A stretch of 64,000 nt of DNA. It comes from Nitrosomonas cryotolerans ATCC 49181. GTDB taxonomy: Bacteria > Pseudomonadota > Gammaproteobacteria > Burkholderiales > Nitrosomonadaceae. The stretch covers positions 1,816,116 to 1,880,115 of the forward strand of contig NZ_FSRO01000001.1 in NCBI RefSeq assembly GCF_900143275.1. The letters are read 5' to 3'. Below, piece after piece: positions 8,583-18,093 of this stretch; the first letter of the stretch is position 1; every line of letters begins with the position of its first letter. The position numbers were made by a program, and so were the translations under genes. The notes under the pieces were generated by a model, which ran no database searches, had not been told where the DNA came from, and worked only from the letters and a program-made list of their open reading frames with translations.

Positions 8583-10462
8583 ATCCATTACTCGTAGCTA
8601 TATTTGAGTCTCTAATACTTATCCCATTAATCGGCTTTGTTCTTAGTTTATTAATACCTAAAATAGAAGAAGGCGTGATCTCGTGGATTGCTTATTTAAC
8701 AGTTGGCCTACACATGATTGTTACCTGGTTATTCTTGGTGCTTTGGGTGATTGAAGGTCAACCGGTTCTGGAATTAATCGAATATACGCTTTATGATACA
8801 GCGAATTATGTATTCAATATTGCTTTCTATTTCGATATTGTCACGGCCATTTTTCTTTTCCTGGGTAGTTTCTTATCATTTCTAGTAACGGTTTATTCTA
8901 GATGGTATTTACACCGCGAAAGTGGCTATAAGCGTTTTTTCAACACAATACTTTTTTTCTATATCGGTTATAACCTTGTAATTCTTTCAGGAAACTTTGA
9001 GACGCTCTTTATTGGTTGGGAAATTTTTGGAATTTGTTCGTTTTTGTTGATTGGATACTATAGAGATAGATTCTTACCTGTGAAAAACGCGTTAAAAATT
9101 TTCACAGTATTTCGCATTGCGGATATGGGTTTGATTGTTACTATCTGGTTAAGTCATCATTTATGGCATGAGAATATTACTTTTTCGAAACTATCTGATA
9201 GTGATCTGATAGTTTCGCACCTTGAAAACCATACTACAGTCGGTCTGATTATATCGCTGATGTTGGTGTTGACTGCCGCTGTTAAATCGGCACAGATTCC
9301 ATTCACATCCTGGGTGCCACGCGCAATGGAGGGACCCACGCCTTCCAGTGCGATTTTTTATGGCTCACTTGCTGTTCATTTGGGTGCCTTTCTTTTACTG
9401 AGAACCTATCCATTCTGGGAACATCAGGTCGAAATAGTTGCATTACTAGTTGTCATAGGATTAACGACAAGTATTATTGCCACGTTAATATCACGCGTTC
9501 AATCATCAATTAAAACACAAATTGCTTACTCATCAGCAGCCCAGATTGGTCTGATTTTTATTGAAATTGCACTTGGCTTTCATACGCTTGCCTTTGTTCA
9601 TATTATAGGAAATGCTTTCTTACGGACTTATCAGCTCTTAGTGTCACCTTCGGTCGTTACCTATCTAATACGCGATCAGTTCTTTAATTTTGTTCCGATC
9701 GAATATTCTGATAAAGATTCAGCCTTTAAACGGATTAAATACTCAATTTATTTATTGAGTATCAAAGAGTTCAATTTGGATTCTTTCATATATATTATTT
9801 TGTGGAATCCTATGAAGTGGATCGGTAGAAAGCTGAATTTTGTATCAGAAGGCATTGCTGGCAATTTTGTGACTATTAGTTATATCGTAGGCGTGCTGTG
9901 GTTATTAATTGCTAAAGATCTAATACCGAACGCGGTATATGACTATTTCCCTGCAATTTTCGCATTTATTGGGCTACTGCTATTACTCAGATCATTCACT
10001 GAAAGAAAAAGCGCGAAGCTTAGTTGGGCGCTTGTCGTTGTCAACCATTTGTGGATCGCTCTAGCGATATCATTTTATCCCGAGGTAGATGTCATCGAGG
10101 TTGTTATCTATCTAAGCGGCGTGATATTTACAGGTATTATGGGATATGCCTGTTTGGATAGGCTCACAGCATTGGAACAGAGAATTGACTGGAATGATTA
10201 CCAGGGGCATGTTTATGAGCATCCTTTCTTGGCATTAGTTTTCCTGATTGCGTGTCTGGGCTTAATGGGGTTCCCCATTACACCAACCTTCTTAGGAGTT
10301 GATCTGATGTTTACACATATTCATACAGATCAAGTTGATTTAGCAATTATTCTCGCAATTGATTTCATATTAATTGGCCTCTCGTTGGTGCGGATGTACT
10401 CACGTATTTTCCTTGGGCCTCATGTGAAAGATTACCATTCTATTCCGTATAAAAGTTCTTGA
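8579..10462 (+). CDS. dabB: DabB-type membrane subunit (NuoL/ND5-like ion-translocating protein)
   Basis: The 627-residue, very hydrophobic protein is related to the proton-pumping subunits NuoL/MrpA. The signature KSAQIPFTSWVPRAMEGPTP in the middle corresponds to the conserved quinone-oxidoreductase subunit motif with the key lysine. Many transmembrane helices run across the whole length, with one longer polar loop around residues 370-420. It is translationally coupled to dabA through the ATGA overlap. In the DAB complex this subunit is thought to supply cation flow that makes CO2 hydration by DabA one-way. It is not part of a nuo operon: no other complex I genes are nearby. Confidence 0.88.
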   Translation: MNPLLVAIFESLILIPLIGFVLSLLIPKIEEGVISWIAYLTVGLHMIVTWLFLVLWVIEGQPVLELIEYTLYDTANYVFNIAFYFDIVTAIFLFLGSFLSFLVTVYSRWYLHRESGYKRFFNTILFFYIGYNLVILSGNFETLFIGWEIFGICSFLLIGYYRDRFLPVKNALKIFTVFRIADMGLIVTIWLSHHLWHENITFSKLSDSDLIVSHLENHTTVGLIISLMLVLTAAVKSAQIPFTSWVPRAMEGPTPSSAIFYGSLAVHLGAFLLLRTYPFWEHQVEIVALLVVIGLTTSIIATLISRVQSSIKTQIAYSSAAQIGLIFIEIALGFHTLAFVHIIGNAFLRTYQLLVSPSVVTYLIRDQFFNFVPIEYSDKDSAFKRIKYSIYLLSIKEFNLDSFIYIILWNPMKWIGRKLNFVSEGIAGNFVTISYIVGVLWLLIAKDLIPNAVYDYFPAIFAFIGLLLLLRSFTERKSAKLSWALVVVNHLWIALAISFYPEVDVIEVVIYLSGVIFTGIMGYACLDRLTALEQRIDWNDYQGHVYEHPFLALVFLIACLGLMGFPITPTFLGVDLMFTHIHTDQVDLAIILAIDFILIGLSLVRMYSRIFLGPHVKDYHSIPYKSS

Positions 10463-10513
10463 TGAAGTACGCGTTTTGTAAACTTTCTTAACCTAAAGGA
10501 GATACATAGAATT

Positions 10514-12112
10514 ATGAGTAATTCTACGCAAGAAGAAATACCTAAAGATGGTTTAATCGGGCTTAAGGAAAATTTTAAATACGATGCAGTAGCAGGCTTC
10601 CTTGTTTTCTTGTTGGCATTGCCATTGAGCCTTGGTATTGCTAAAGCAGGAGAGTTTCCACCAGCAATGGGGGTACTCAGTGCGATGATTGGTGGTTTGT
10701 TTACTACATTTTTTGCGGGCTCTCAGCTTACAATCAAGGGTCCTGCTGCTGGTTTGATTACGATTTGTGCCGGTTGCGTCATCGAGCTGGGTGGTGGCAT
10801 GGAGGGGTGGCGACTTGCATTAGGCGTAATGGTAGTCGCTGGGGCACTTCAAGTTGTTCTGGGCTTGTTAAAAGCAGGTTCTTTGAGTGATTTTTTCCCG
10901 CACTCAGCTGTCCACGGTATGCTTGCGGCCATCGGGGTGATTATCATATCCAAGCAGTTCCATATTATGTTGGGAATTGATCCCGCTGATCTGACCGGAA
11001 TGAATCCTGTTGCATTATATGTTGAAGTTCCCAATTCTATTGTGAATGCAAATGGAGTGATTGCGGCGATTGGTCTTGCTTGCCTGGCTGTTATGTTTAT
11101 CTGGCCGCAAATAAAGGGGCTTCTTGCAAAGATCCCTGCACCCATGGTTGTATTATTAATAGCTATTCCTGCTGCAATTTTTTTAGATTTTAAGGGAACA
11201 CAACCTGGACATATTTTAGTCGCTGTTGGTGATTTCTGGGAAATGGTTGGTTTTAATCCTGATTTCTCTGCCATCAGTACATTTGTATTCTGGAAATACG
11301 TGTTCATGTTTCTCATTGTTGGTAGTTTAGAGTCATTACTGACAGTTAAGGCGATAGATAACCTTGATCCTTGGAAACGACAGTCAAATTATAATAAGGA
11401 TCTGATTGGATTGGGTGCAGGGAATACACTGGCTGCTGTATTAGGTGGATCGCCAACAATATCAGAGGTGGCGCGTAGCTCAGCAAACGTTGATTTTGGT
11501 GCACGTACACGCTGGGCTAATTTCTTTCATGGCTTTTTCCTTTTCATAGCCATGCTGTTGATGATTCCCGTAATCGAACTAATCCCTAATGCTGCTCTGG
11601 CTGCTTTACTGGTTTATGTGGGTTATCGCCTTGCTGCGCCACATGTGTTTTTTAAGACCTATAAGATTGGTAGTGAGCAACTAACAATTTTCCTGGTAAC
11701 AATTGCGGCAACAGTGGCAACTGATTTACTCATCGGTATTGCTTCAGGTATCTTGACGAAGTTTATTTTTCATATTGTAAACGGCGCCGCATTGAGTAAT
11801 CTTTTCAAAGCACGTTACGAACTGAATGAAAGCGAAGGAAAATATCACCTGGCCTTTCATGATGCGGTTATATTTTCTAATCTGATCGGATTTAAGAAAG
11901 CGTTCAAACAGATTCAGCCTGGGAAAACAGCAGTGTTAGATTTTAGTCAGGCTCATCTTGTTGACCATACTTTCATGGAGTTTCTGAATCATTTTGAATC
12001 TGAATATACCAATGCGGGCGGAACGGTTGAGGTGAAAGGATTTGAACGATTCCAACCTTTCTCAAGCCATCCATTATCAGGGAGGAAAGCGCCGAAAGTG
12101 AGAAAGACATAA
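10514..12112 (+). CDS. SulP-family anion permease with C-terminal STAS domain (probable bicarbonate transporter)
   Basis: The 532-residue protein has the SulP/SLC26 fold: the N-terminal signature AVAGFLVFLLALPLSLGIAK, many membrane helices up to about residue 415, and a STAS-like domain at about 435-515. The AAGGAG ribosome binding site at 10496-10501 is strong. It lies 51 bp after dabB in the same direction and before a clear terminator, so the three genes probably form one transcript. SulP members move bicarbonate (BicA), sulfate or other anions; bicarbonate is the natural guess beside dabAB, but the substrate is inferred from context alone. In the STAS segment the usual phosphorylatable serine region reads VDHTFMEF. 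Confidence 0.85.
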   Translation: MSNSTQEEIPKDGLIGLKENFKYDAVAGFLVFLLALPLSLGIAKAGEFPPAMGVLSAMIGGLFTTFFAGSQLTIKGPAAGLITICAGCVIELGGGMEGWRLALGVMVVAGALQVVLGLLKAGSLSDFFPHSAVHGMLAAIGVIIISKQFHIMLGIDPADLTGMNPVALYVEVPNSIVNANGVIAAIGLACLAVMFIWPQIKGLLAKIPAPMVVLLIAIPAAIFLDFKGTQPGHILVAVGDFWEMVGFNPDFSAISTFVFWKYVFMFLIVGSLESLLTVKAIDNLDPWKRQSNYNKDLIGLGAGNTLAAVLGGSPTISEVARSSANVDFGARTRWANFFHGFFLFIAMLLMIPVIELIPNAALAALLVYVGYRLAAPHVFFKTYKIGSEQLTIFLVTIAATVATDLLIGIASGILTKFIFHIVNGAALSNLFKARYELNESEGKYHLAFHDAVIFSNLIGFKKAFKQIQPGKTAVLDFSQAHLVDHTFMEFLNHFESEYTNAGGTVEVKGFERFQPFSSHPLSGRKAPKVRKT

Positions 12113-12132
12113 TAGTATAAATCGGGCGATGT

Positions 12133-12170
12133 AAAAGGAGATGCCACAATATCCGGCATCTCCTTTTTTA
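12133..12170 (+). terminator. Rho-independent terminator of the dabAB-SulP cluster
   Basis: A 13-bp perfect stem (AAAAGGAGATGCC / GGCATCTCCTTTT) with a 9-base loop is followed by a T run, 20 bp after the stop codon of the permease gene. It closes the carbon-uptake transcript. Confidence 0.9.
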
Positions 12171-12234
12171 TTTTTAAATTACAACTGATGGATAATGGAG
12201 CTGGATGCGTCTGCTGCATCTAAATCCAAATATA

Positions 12235-12294
12235 GAGACCTTTGAAAAACTCTAATAGTCGAGAACTTCTGGCGAGAGCTTTTGCAAAGGTCTC
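12235..12294 (-). repeat. Internally deleted copy of MITE family A (60 bp)
   Basis: It begins GAGACCTTTG and ends TTTTGCAAAGGTCTC, the termini of the 90-bp miniature element seen elsewhere in the window, but about 30 bp of the interior are missing. No clear 5-bp target duplication remains. Confidence 0.75.
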
Positions 12295-12297
12295 ATA

Positions 12298-12319
12298 CCA
12301 TCTACCGTGCAAAAGTCTC
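12298..12319 (-). repeat. Solitary right end of the IS5-type element
   Basis: The 22 bases match the right terminus of the IS5 element at 32710-32731 with one change. It lies 3 bp beyond the shortened MITE and has no element attached, so it is a relic of an earlier insertion or deletion. Confidence 0.75.
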
Positions 12320-12460
12320 TTCTTGTTGAAGCGCGGGGAAAAATTCACCGAGGCAATATTGGACTAGCAGATTCATCACGGTGTAAGAACCTTCCTTCTT
12401 AAATCTTGAGAAATGGGGAGTATGATGAAGAGGGAAAGAATGATTCTGAATTAATAAAAC

Positions 12461-12549
12461 GAGGCCTTTGCAAAACCCCTACAGTTGAAAAGTTAATCTT
12501 TTATAATCAATAGTCAAAAACTTATGGTGAGGGCTTTTGCAAAGGTCTC
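12461..12549 (-). repeat. MITE family A, complete copy (89 bp)
   Basis: Terminal inverted repeats GAGGCCTTTGCAAAACCCC and, at the other end, GGGCTTTTGCAAAGGTCTC bound an AT-rich non-coding core. Flanks AAAAC and AAAAT resemble a 5-bp target duplication with one change. The orientation is opposite to the copies at 29.3, 31.3 and 48.3 kb. Confidence 0.85.
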
Positions 12550-12694
12550 AAAATATCTTTATATGATTCAGAATGACCGCCGAGAAAATATAACCAAAAA
12601 ATGAGTGACAACAACGGGTTATTATTATATCAGATTTGGATTATTTTATTATTCTACACGATTTATGAGATAGAATAATATTGGTGATGTCGAA

Positions 12695-13150
12695 TTAGTA
12701 ATGATGAATCTTTTGCTTTTCCTGATTAGCTAATTGTCGTATAGCTTGTGCATTACTCTCTGAAAAAACTTTTTTTTCTGCTTCTTGCCAAGGTAACCAG
12801 GTAAACCCAAGATGTTCTCGTGTTGCAATGCTGACTGGAATGGGTTTGGGTAAAAGCAGGCTAAATACATGTTCGGTATTATGCGTTACTGTCGGCGCAT
12901 AGCGCCAACGCCATTCTTGAAAAATTTCATATTGATTTTGGATATGCCAATCAGTGAGGTGATAATCAATAGCATTCAGACCTGTTTCTTCGCTGATTTC
13001 TCGTATGGCTGTTTGTAATAGTGTTTCACCCTGATTTTGACTACCTGTGATCGATTGCCAGTAACCAGGATGATCAGCGCGTTCTAATAATAATATTTGT
13101 AAGTCGAGAGTATGGATTATTACCAGAATCGAAACAGGTTCTTTATACAT
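12695..13150 (-). CDS. nudB: Dihydroneopterin triphosphate diphosphatase (Nudix)
   Basis: The 151-residue protein has a Nudix box spanning about residues 36-58: a Gly, the Glu of QGE, then REISEETGL. The N-terminal YKEPVSILVIIHT and HPGYWQSITGSQ are typical of NudB, which removes pyrophosphate from 7,8-dihydroneopterin triphosphate in folate synthesis. A more general Nudix role cannot be excluded. In related bacteria this gene often sits beside aspS, as here, although a 720-bp gap without genes separates them. Confidence 0.85.
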   Translation of the reverse strand: MYKEPVSILVIIHTLDLQILLLERADHPGYWQSITGSQNQGETLLQTAIREISEETGLNAIDYHLTDWHIQNQYEIFQEWRWRYAPTVTHNTEHVFSLLLPKPIPVSIATREHLGFTWLPWQEAEKKVFSESNAQAIRQLANQEKQKIHHY

Positions 13151-13868
13151 TTTTATTATAAAAGTATTAATCTAATCCGGATAGTCTTGTCACATGATAG
13201 CTGGCTGGAGAATGAGAGCATCTGGTCTGGACGATGGTAGGGGATAGCGCGATATTTTTAAGACTTTTTGTAAAAATATTGCGGCTATTATTGAAGGTGT
13301 AAAAAAGTATCTTGGACTTGATGGCATAACTTATAGAGATCTTTTTCATAAGTACATTTTTTGTATTTTTTTCTGAGGAAACGAAACGCTCTCACTTGCT
13401 GCTTTTCGTCCATTTATCAATAAGGATCTTGAGCGGCATAACACGCATGCCGAGAATAGATGTATTCTAGTATTAGGTTTTTTCGTATACGATCTTCTAA
13501 TTCTGGCTGCCATTTTTAGATAAAATTTTAACGTAATAGGCATCGATCAGGGCTGTTAGCAGATGTCTCCATATTTTCTTGCTACATTGCAGGTAGGAGT
13601 CTCGCAGGATATTTTTCTGCCACCTAAATTGAGTGAAAAACCCCGCAGCGATGAATGAGTATATAGTAGCATATCTTATCTGGCTAAAATGCTATCTAGA
13701 AAATAGGTATAAAAGCATATTTTTTGATAGAAAAGTGGTTTCAGAATACCTGTTATGATATTTTTTGATTAAACTCGGTGGTTGTAATTCACGCTATTTG
13801 AAAGGAATATTCTGAAATATTTTTTGGAGCCTTATCCTGATGCTATAGAAAGGACTCAATGGTTAAAT
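13151..13868. other. Gene-poor gap between aspS and nudB, possibly decayed
   Basis: No intact gene is visible in 718 bp. Two minus-strand frames of about 60 codons (13167-13349 and 13346-13543) have no ribosome binding site and unusual composition. An open minus-strand stretch of about 65 codons around 13495-13690 has protein-like content (FIAAGFFTQFRWQ, LLTALIDAYYVKIL) but no start, and the same strand continues in other frames with further protein-like pieces. This could be the wreck of a gene once cotranscribed with aspS; I do not recognise a family. Confidence 0.35.
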
Positions 13869-15650
13869 TCAGGCTGCGGTATTTTTATTTTTTCCTAAGC
13901 GGATACTAAGTTCGTCAAGTTGTTGTTTATTAACCGTACCTGGTGCATGTGTTAATAAACATTGAGCACGCTGTGTCTTTGGAAAAGCAATAACATCGCG
14001 GATAGACTCAGCACCTGTCATCATCGTTAGAATACGATCTAAGCCAAATGCAATGCCGCCATGCGGTGGTGCGCCGTATTGTAGTGCTTCTAATAAGAAA
14101 CTAAATTTCTCCTGTGCTTCTGTGTTCGAAATATTCAATGCCTGGAATACTTTAGATTGAATATCCTTGCGATGAATACGTACTGAGCCCCCACCGATTT
14201 CTGAGCCATTGAGTACCATATCATATGCTTTAGACAATGCTTTATCTGGCTCGCTTTCTAACATATTTTCATGACCATCGGCAGGAGATGTAAATGGATG
14301 GTGTAATGCTCGCCAGCGGTTTTCTTCTTCATCTCTCTCAAACATTGGGAAATCGACTACCCAAAGCGGCTTCCAACCTGATTCAGCATAGCCGTGTTCA
14401 TGTCCAATTTTGACACGTAAAGCACCTAATGCTTCATTAACAATTTTTGCCTTGTCTGCACCAAAAAATATCAAGTCGCCATCTTGCGCATCTGTTCGTG
14501 TAAGAATAGTATCTACCGCATCTTCGGATAAAAACTTCAAGATAGGGGATTGCAATCCTTCCAAGCCTTTTGCCAAGGTGTTTACTTTGATATAAGCCAA
14601 GCCTTTTGCACCATAAATAGCTACAAAATTAGTGTAATCATCTATCTCCTTACGAGACAATTTTCCACCTTGAGGAATACGTAACGCCGCAATTCGCCCA
14701 TCCGGCTTTTCTGCAGCTTCACGAAATACTTTGAAGGATACTTCCTTCATAACGTCAGTTAATTCTATTAATTTTAATGGTATGCGTAAATCAGGTTTGT
14801 CTGAGCCGTAGTCTGCAATAGCTTCAGCATATGTGAGACGTGGAAATGGACTGGGCAAATCAACACTGACAACAGACGTAAATAAACTGCGAATCATTTT
14901 TTCCATCAGCCTCATGATTTCATCTTGGCTGAGAAAGGAAGTTTCAATATCAATCTGGGTGAATTCGGGCTGACGGTCAGCACGCAAATCTTCATCACGG
15001 AAACACCGTGTTATCTGATAATAACGATCAAATCCCGATACCATTAAAAGTTGCTTGAATAATTGGGGTGATTGAGGAAGAGCAAAAAAATGACCGATAT
15101 TGACACGTGAAGGTACGAGATAATCTCGCGCGCCTTCCGGCGTGGATTTGGTGAGCATGGGCGTTTCAATATCGATAAAACCATTCTGGTCTAGAAATAC
15201 ACGTACAGCCATTGAAACTTTATGGCGTAGACGTAGATTCGCTTGCATAGCCGGACGACGTAAATCAAGATAGCGATACTCCAATCGAATAGCTTCGCTT
15301 ATGTTGTCATCATCCATTAGAAATGGTGGTGTAAGTGATGTGTTCAGTACTTCGATAGTCGTTACCAAAACCTCTACTTCGCCACTGAATAGAGTTAAAT
15401 TGATTGTGCCTTCTGGGCGTCGCCTGACTATGCCCGTTATTTTTAATACGAATTCATTACGAATTTTCTCTGCGCATTGAAAGGCATCTATATTGTCAGG
15501 ATCACAGATTGTTTGTACTAAGCCTTCACGATCACGTAAATCAATAAAAATTACGCCCCCATGGTCCCGACGACGATGCACCCAGCCATAGAGAGTAATT
15601 GTTTCATTTAGATATCGTGTATTAATGGCACCACAGTAATTTGTACGCAT
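13869..15650 (-). CDS. aspS: Aspartyl-tRNA synthetase
   Basis: The 593-residue class II synthetase charges tRNA-Asp (in bacteria lacking AsnRS often also tRNA-Asn). The N-terminal OB-fold anticodon domain begins with [20 protein letters not shown], followed by class II motif 2 ([20 protein letters not shown]) and motif 3 at the C-terminus ([13 protein letters not shown]). The bacterial GAD insertion domain lies between. The length is normal for bacterial AspRS (about 590). The gene is on the minus strand after the zinc-ribbon protein gene, but 323 bp separate them, wider than expected for an operon. Confidence 0.96.
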   Translation of the reverse strand: MRTNYCGAINTRYLNETITLYGWVHRRRDHGGVIFIDLRDREGLVQTICDPDNIDAFQCAEKIRNEFVLKITGIVRRRPEGTINLTLFSGEVEVLVTTIEVLNTSLTPPFLMDDDNISEAIRLEYRYLDLRRPAMQANLRLRHKVSMAVRVFLDQNGFIDIETPMLTKSTPEGARDYLVPSRVNIGHFFALPQSPQLFKQLLMVSGFDRYYQITRCFRDEDLRADRQPEFTQIDIETSFLSQDEIMRLMEKMIRSLFTSVVSVDLPSPFPRLTYAEAIADYGSDKPDLRIPLKLIELTDVMKEVSFKVFREAAEKPDGRIAALRIPQGGKLSRKEIDDYTNFVAIYGAKGLAYIKVNTLAKGLEGLQSPILKFLSEDAVDTILTRTDAQDGDLIFFGADKAKIVNEALGALRVKIGHEHGYAESGWKPLWVVDFPMFERDEEENRWRALHHPFTSPADGHENMLESEPDKALSKAYDMVLNGSEIGGGSVRIHRKDIQSKVFQALNISNTEAQEKFSFLLEALQYGAPPHGGIAFGLDRILTMMTGAESIRDVIAFPKTQRAQCLLTHAPGTVNKQQLDELSIRLGKNKNTAA

Positions 15651-15973
15651 AATCTGTTAATTAAAAGTCTAGAATCGAAAGTTGAGTGATCAGTTTCGTT
15701 AAAAAATTATTTTTTAAGTGAAATCGCTGTAATTATTTGTTGATAGTAGATACAAAAATCCGATTATGAATGTAAAGATAAACATTAACATGATTGTCAT
15801 TAAATGACTTCCTGTGGAATATGCGCTTAATCAGAAAAGATACTGATCATTAATGAGCAGTACCATTAGCCTACACAGGCGATTTTAGCACCCCTATAAT
15901 GATGTTCATAAAACTAGCTTAAAACCTCAATCAAGTGATGATATTTCATGTCGCGCGATTCCTGTAAGTAAAA
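15651..15973. other. Intergenic gap between fmdB-type gene and aspS
   Basis: 323 bp with no visible gene and no strong hairpin. From memory, relatives often carry a DUF502 membrane-protein gene at this place; none is seen here. The aspS promoter probably lies at its low-coordinate end. Confidence 0.4.
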
Positions 15974-16297
15974 TTAGTCAGCAGAAGATGTTGTGTTAGC
16001 AGCACTAGCGCCGCTACTGCTACTTGTGCTCGTCGTACCCGCAGCACTTGCTGTAGTAGCTTCATTCTTTACTTCGGTTCCTGTATTCCTCTTCGTTTCT
16101 GGTTTTGATGTTTTATTATTCTTAAAATCAGTAACGTACCAACCACTTCCTTTTAATTGAAAACCTGCTGCTGAAATCAGTTTAACGTAATGGTTACTGC
16201 CACAAGCAGGACAAATTGTAATAGGTGCATCATTCATTTTTTGCAAATGTTCTTTCTCAGAACCACATGAATTGCAAAGATATTCGTAAATAGGCAC
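15974..16297 (-). CDS. FmdB-family zinc-ribbon protein
   Basis: The 107-residue protein starts MPIYEYLCNSCGSEKEHLQK and has the CxxC...CxxC zinc ribbon (CNSC at residues 8-11, CPAC at 29-32) of the FmdB regulatory-protein family, followed by the conserved LKGSGWYVTDFK. The last 40 residues are low-complexity Ser/Ala/Thr. The family is widespread and its function is not settled; the link to formamidase regulation is historical. It commonly sits upstream of aspS, as here. Confidence 0.9.
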   Translation of the reverse strand: MPIYEYLCNSCGSEKEHLQKMNDAPITICPACGSNHYVKLISAAGFQLKGSGWYVTDFKNNKTSKPETKRNTGTEVKNEATTASAAGTTSTSSSSGASAANTTSSAD

Positions 16298-16465
16298 TAT
16301 AACTCCCCTAACAATTCAAAAATGAGAAAACGGATTATACCTTAATCATTCGTCTTTACTGTTAGCTCATTAATTTATAAACCGCGCGGCTCGCAGATGC
16401 TGAGCTGGTCGTTCAAAAAATAAAGAATGACTAATTAATTTCACGCTACCTTTTTATAGCTAATA

Positions 16466-17578
16466 TTAAAGAAGTTCTTTTGCCAAAATTGCAACAATTC
16501 GCTCGGCCGCCTTTCCATCCCAGAGATGTGGTCGGCAACAGCGCTTACCCTTGTTCTGTAGAATTTTGCGTACTTCGGTAATAATTCGTTCAGGATTGGT
16601 ACCTGCGAGTACATTGGAGCCTTGTTCTACTGTAATTGGGCGCTCGGTATTTTCACGAATAGTAATACAGGGGACTCCCAAGGCGGTTGTTTCTTCCTGT
16701 AAGCCGCCGCTGTCAGTTAGTACTACGGCAGCATCTTTCCATAAATTCAGAAAGGCCATATAGGCTTGTGGCCCAATCAAGGTAATATTAGGTCCAAGAT
16801 CAACATTAAATTTATCAAGATTGCTGCGTGTGCGAGGATGCACCGGGAAGATCAACGGTAATTCATTTGCAATTTCCATTAAAGCACTCCCAATTTGATG
16901 CATCATTTTGGAATTATCTACATTACTCGGTCGGTGCAGTGTAATAACACCATATTGTTTGCCTTGAGCTGCCTGCGCTGTTTTGAACTGACTGGTTTCA
17001 AAATCAGTCGTATCAATACGTGCTAATTTATCAGCTTGAAATAGTAGGTTATCTACCATGACGTGTCCAACATGATGAATTGCAGAATCTAATTTACCCT
17101 CGCGACGCAGGTGTGCTGTAGCACTCGGTTCAGTGGTGAAAAACCAATCTGAGATACTATCAGTTACTAAGCGATTAATTTCTTCTGGCATAGTCATGTC
17201 ACCACTTCGTAGACCAGCCTCAACATGAGCGACCGGAATACTCAATTTCTTGGCTACAATAGAGCATGCTAATGTTGAGTTAACATCACCGACAACTAAT
17301 ACGGCATCAGGCCTTTCAGTTTGACAGCATTCTTCAAAAGCAATCATGATCTTAGCTGTTTGTTGTGAATGTGTGCCACTTCCTGTTGCCATAAAAGTGT
17401 CTGGTTGAGGAATCCCCAGTTCCTCAAAAAATACCTCATTCATTTCTCGATCATAATGTTGGCCCGTATGAATAATTTTATATGTCAGATTATTATTCGT
17501 CTTGAGAGCGCGCACAATAGGCGCAATTTTCATAAAATTTGGCCGTGCACCCGCTACGATATAGATTTTTTTTTTCAT
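16466..17578 (-). CDS. wecB: UDP-N-acetylglucosamine 2-epimerase (non-hydrolysing)
   Basis: The 370-residue protein interconverts UDP-GlcNAc and UDP-ManNAc for surface polysaccharides. It opens with IYIVAGARPNFMKIAPIVRA and contains HTGQHYDREMNEVFF, HVEAGLRSGDMTMPEE and DSGGLQEETTALGVP, all family hallmarks with the catalytic Asp, Glu and His residues. The reading frame begins ATG followed by ten A residues, a tract prone to slippage. It stands alone: no WecC or glycosyltransferase genes are adjacent, so the polysaccharide it serves is encoded elsewhere. Confidence 0.93.
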   Translation of the reverse strand: MKKKIYIVAGARPNFMKIAPIVRALKTNNNLTYKIIHTGQHYDREMNEVFFEELGIPQPDTFMATGSGTHSQQTAKIMIAFEECCQTERPDAVLVVGDVNSTLACSIVAKKLSIPVAHVEAGLRSGDMTMPEEINRLVTDSISDWFFTTEPSATAHLRREGKLDSAIHHVGHVMVDNLLFQADKLARIDTTDFETSQFKTAQAAQGKQYGVITLHRPSNVDNSKMMHQIGSALMEIANELPLIFPVHPRTRSNLDKFNVDLGPNITLIGPQAYMAFLNLWKDAAVVLTDSGGLQEETTALGVPCITIRENTERPITVEQGSNVLAGTNPERIITEVRKILQNKGKRCCRPHLWDGKAAERIVAILAKELL

Positions 17579-18093
17579 TGGTTACTTGATTGTCTGATTG
17601 AAATTCAAGTTTTTGTTAATGATACTGTTATAGTTATAAAGTTTATCCAGTTTGTTAACTCATCAGTAGTGTCATCCCGATTTAATTTTATAATTGAGCT
17701 GATTTGAAATAGATAAATTTTCTCTTTTATCACTCAGTTTTTCGTATGTCAGTATATGATTCTTGAGCCAATTGCATAAAAATTTCTTGTGGTCTCACTT
17801 GCAATCTATTAAAAGTAGAATATAATTACGAATCATTCTCATTAGCGACGTTGATGCTGACTCAACCATGGACAATACAGATATGATTAGAGTAAGTACA
17901 CTCAATCCACATCATTTTAGTGCACGAGATCAAAATAAACCCATTTGATTGGATTAAGTAGGTGTGAATATGGAAAATTCATCGAGGAAATGAAATATGC
18001 TGAGCGTTTTTATGTGCCAATGGCATTTCTAAGTGGCTTGGCTATTGTGCGCAAGTAATTTTTATATCAAATCTGTTTTGCTGGGAATCATCA
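17579..18093. other. Intergenic region between wecB and the TonB receptor gene
   Basis: 515 bp between divergent genes. It contains a partial Fur-type site at about 17824-17846. A 38-codon open frame ending at 18057 (EEMKYAERFYVPMAFLSG then IVRK) has no family resemblance and is too short to call. The rest shows nothing I can support. Confidence 0.4.
17824..17846 (+). promoter_or_regulatory. Possible Fur box upstream of the TonB receptor
   Basis: The segment around AATCATTCTCATTAG resembles one half of the Fur consensus GATAATGATAATCATTATC (9 of 10 in the right half) while the other half is poor. The downstream receptor gene is of a class normally repressed by Fur, which makes the match more credible. 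It lies about 250 bp from the start codon. Confidence 0.4.

Larger units (their letters stand above)
12171..12694. other. Intergenic region with MITE and IS-end debris
   Basis: No gene is visible. The interval holds a shortened MITE (12235-12294), a solitary IS5-type end (12298-12319) and a full MITE (12461-12549), each listed separately. The remaining 140 bp between them and the AT-rich 3' part show no coding or structural signal. Confidence 0.6.

Noticed and set aside
8579-10462. Complex I subunit nuoL
   Set aside because: No other nuo genes, and direct coupling to dabA identifies it as DabB.
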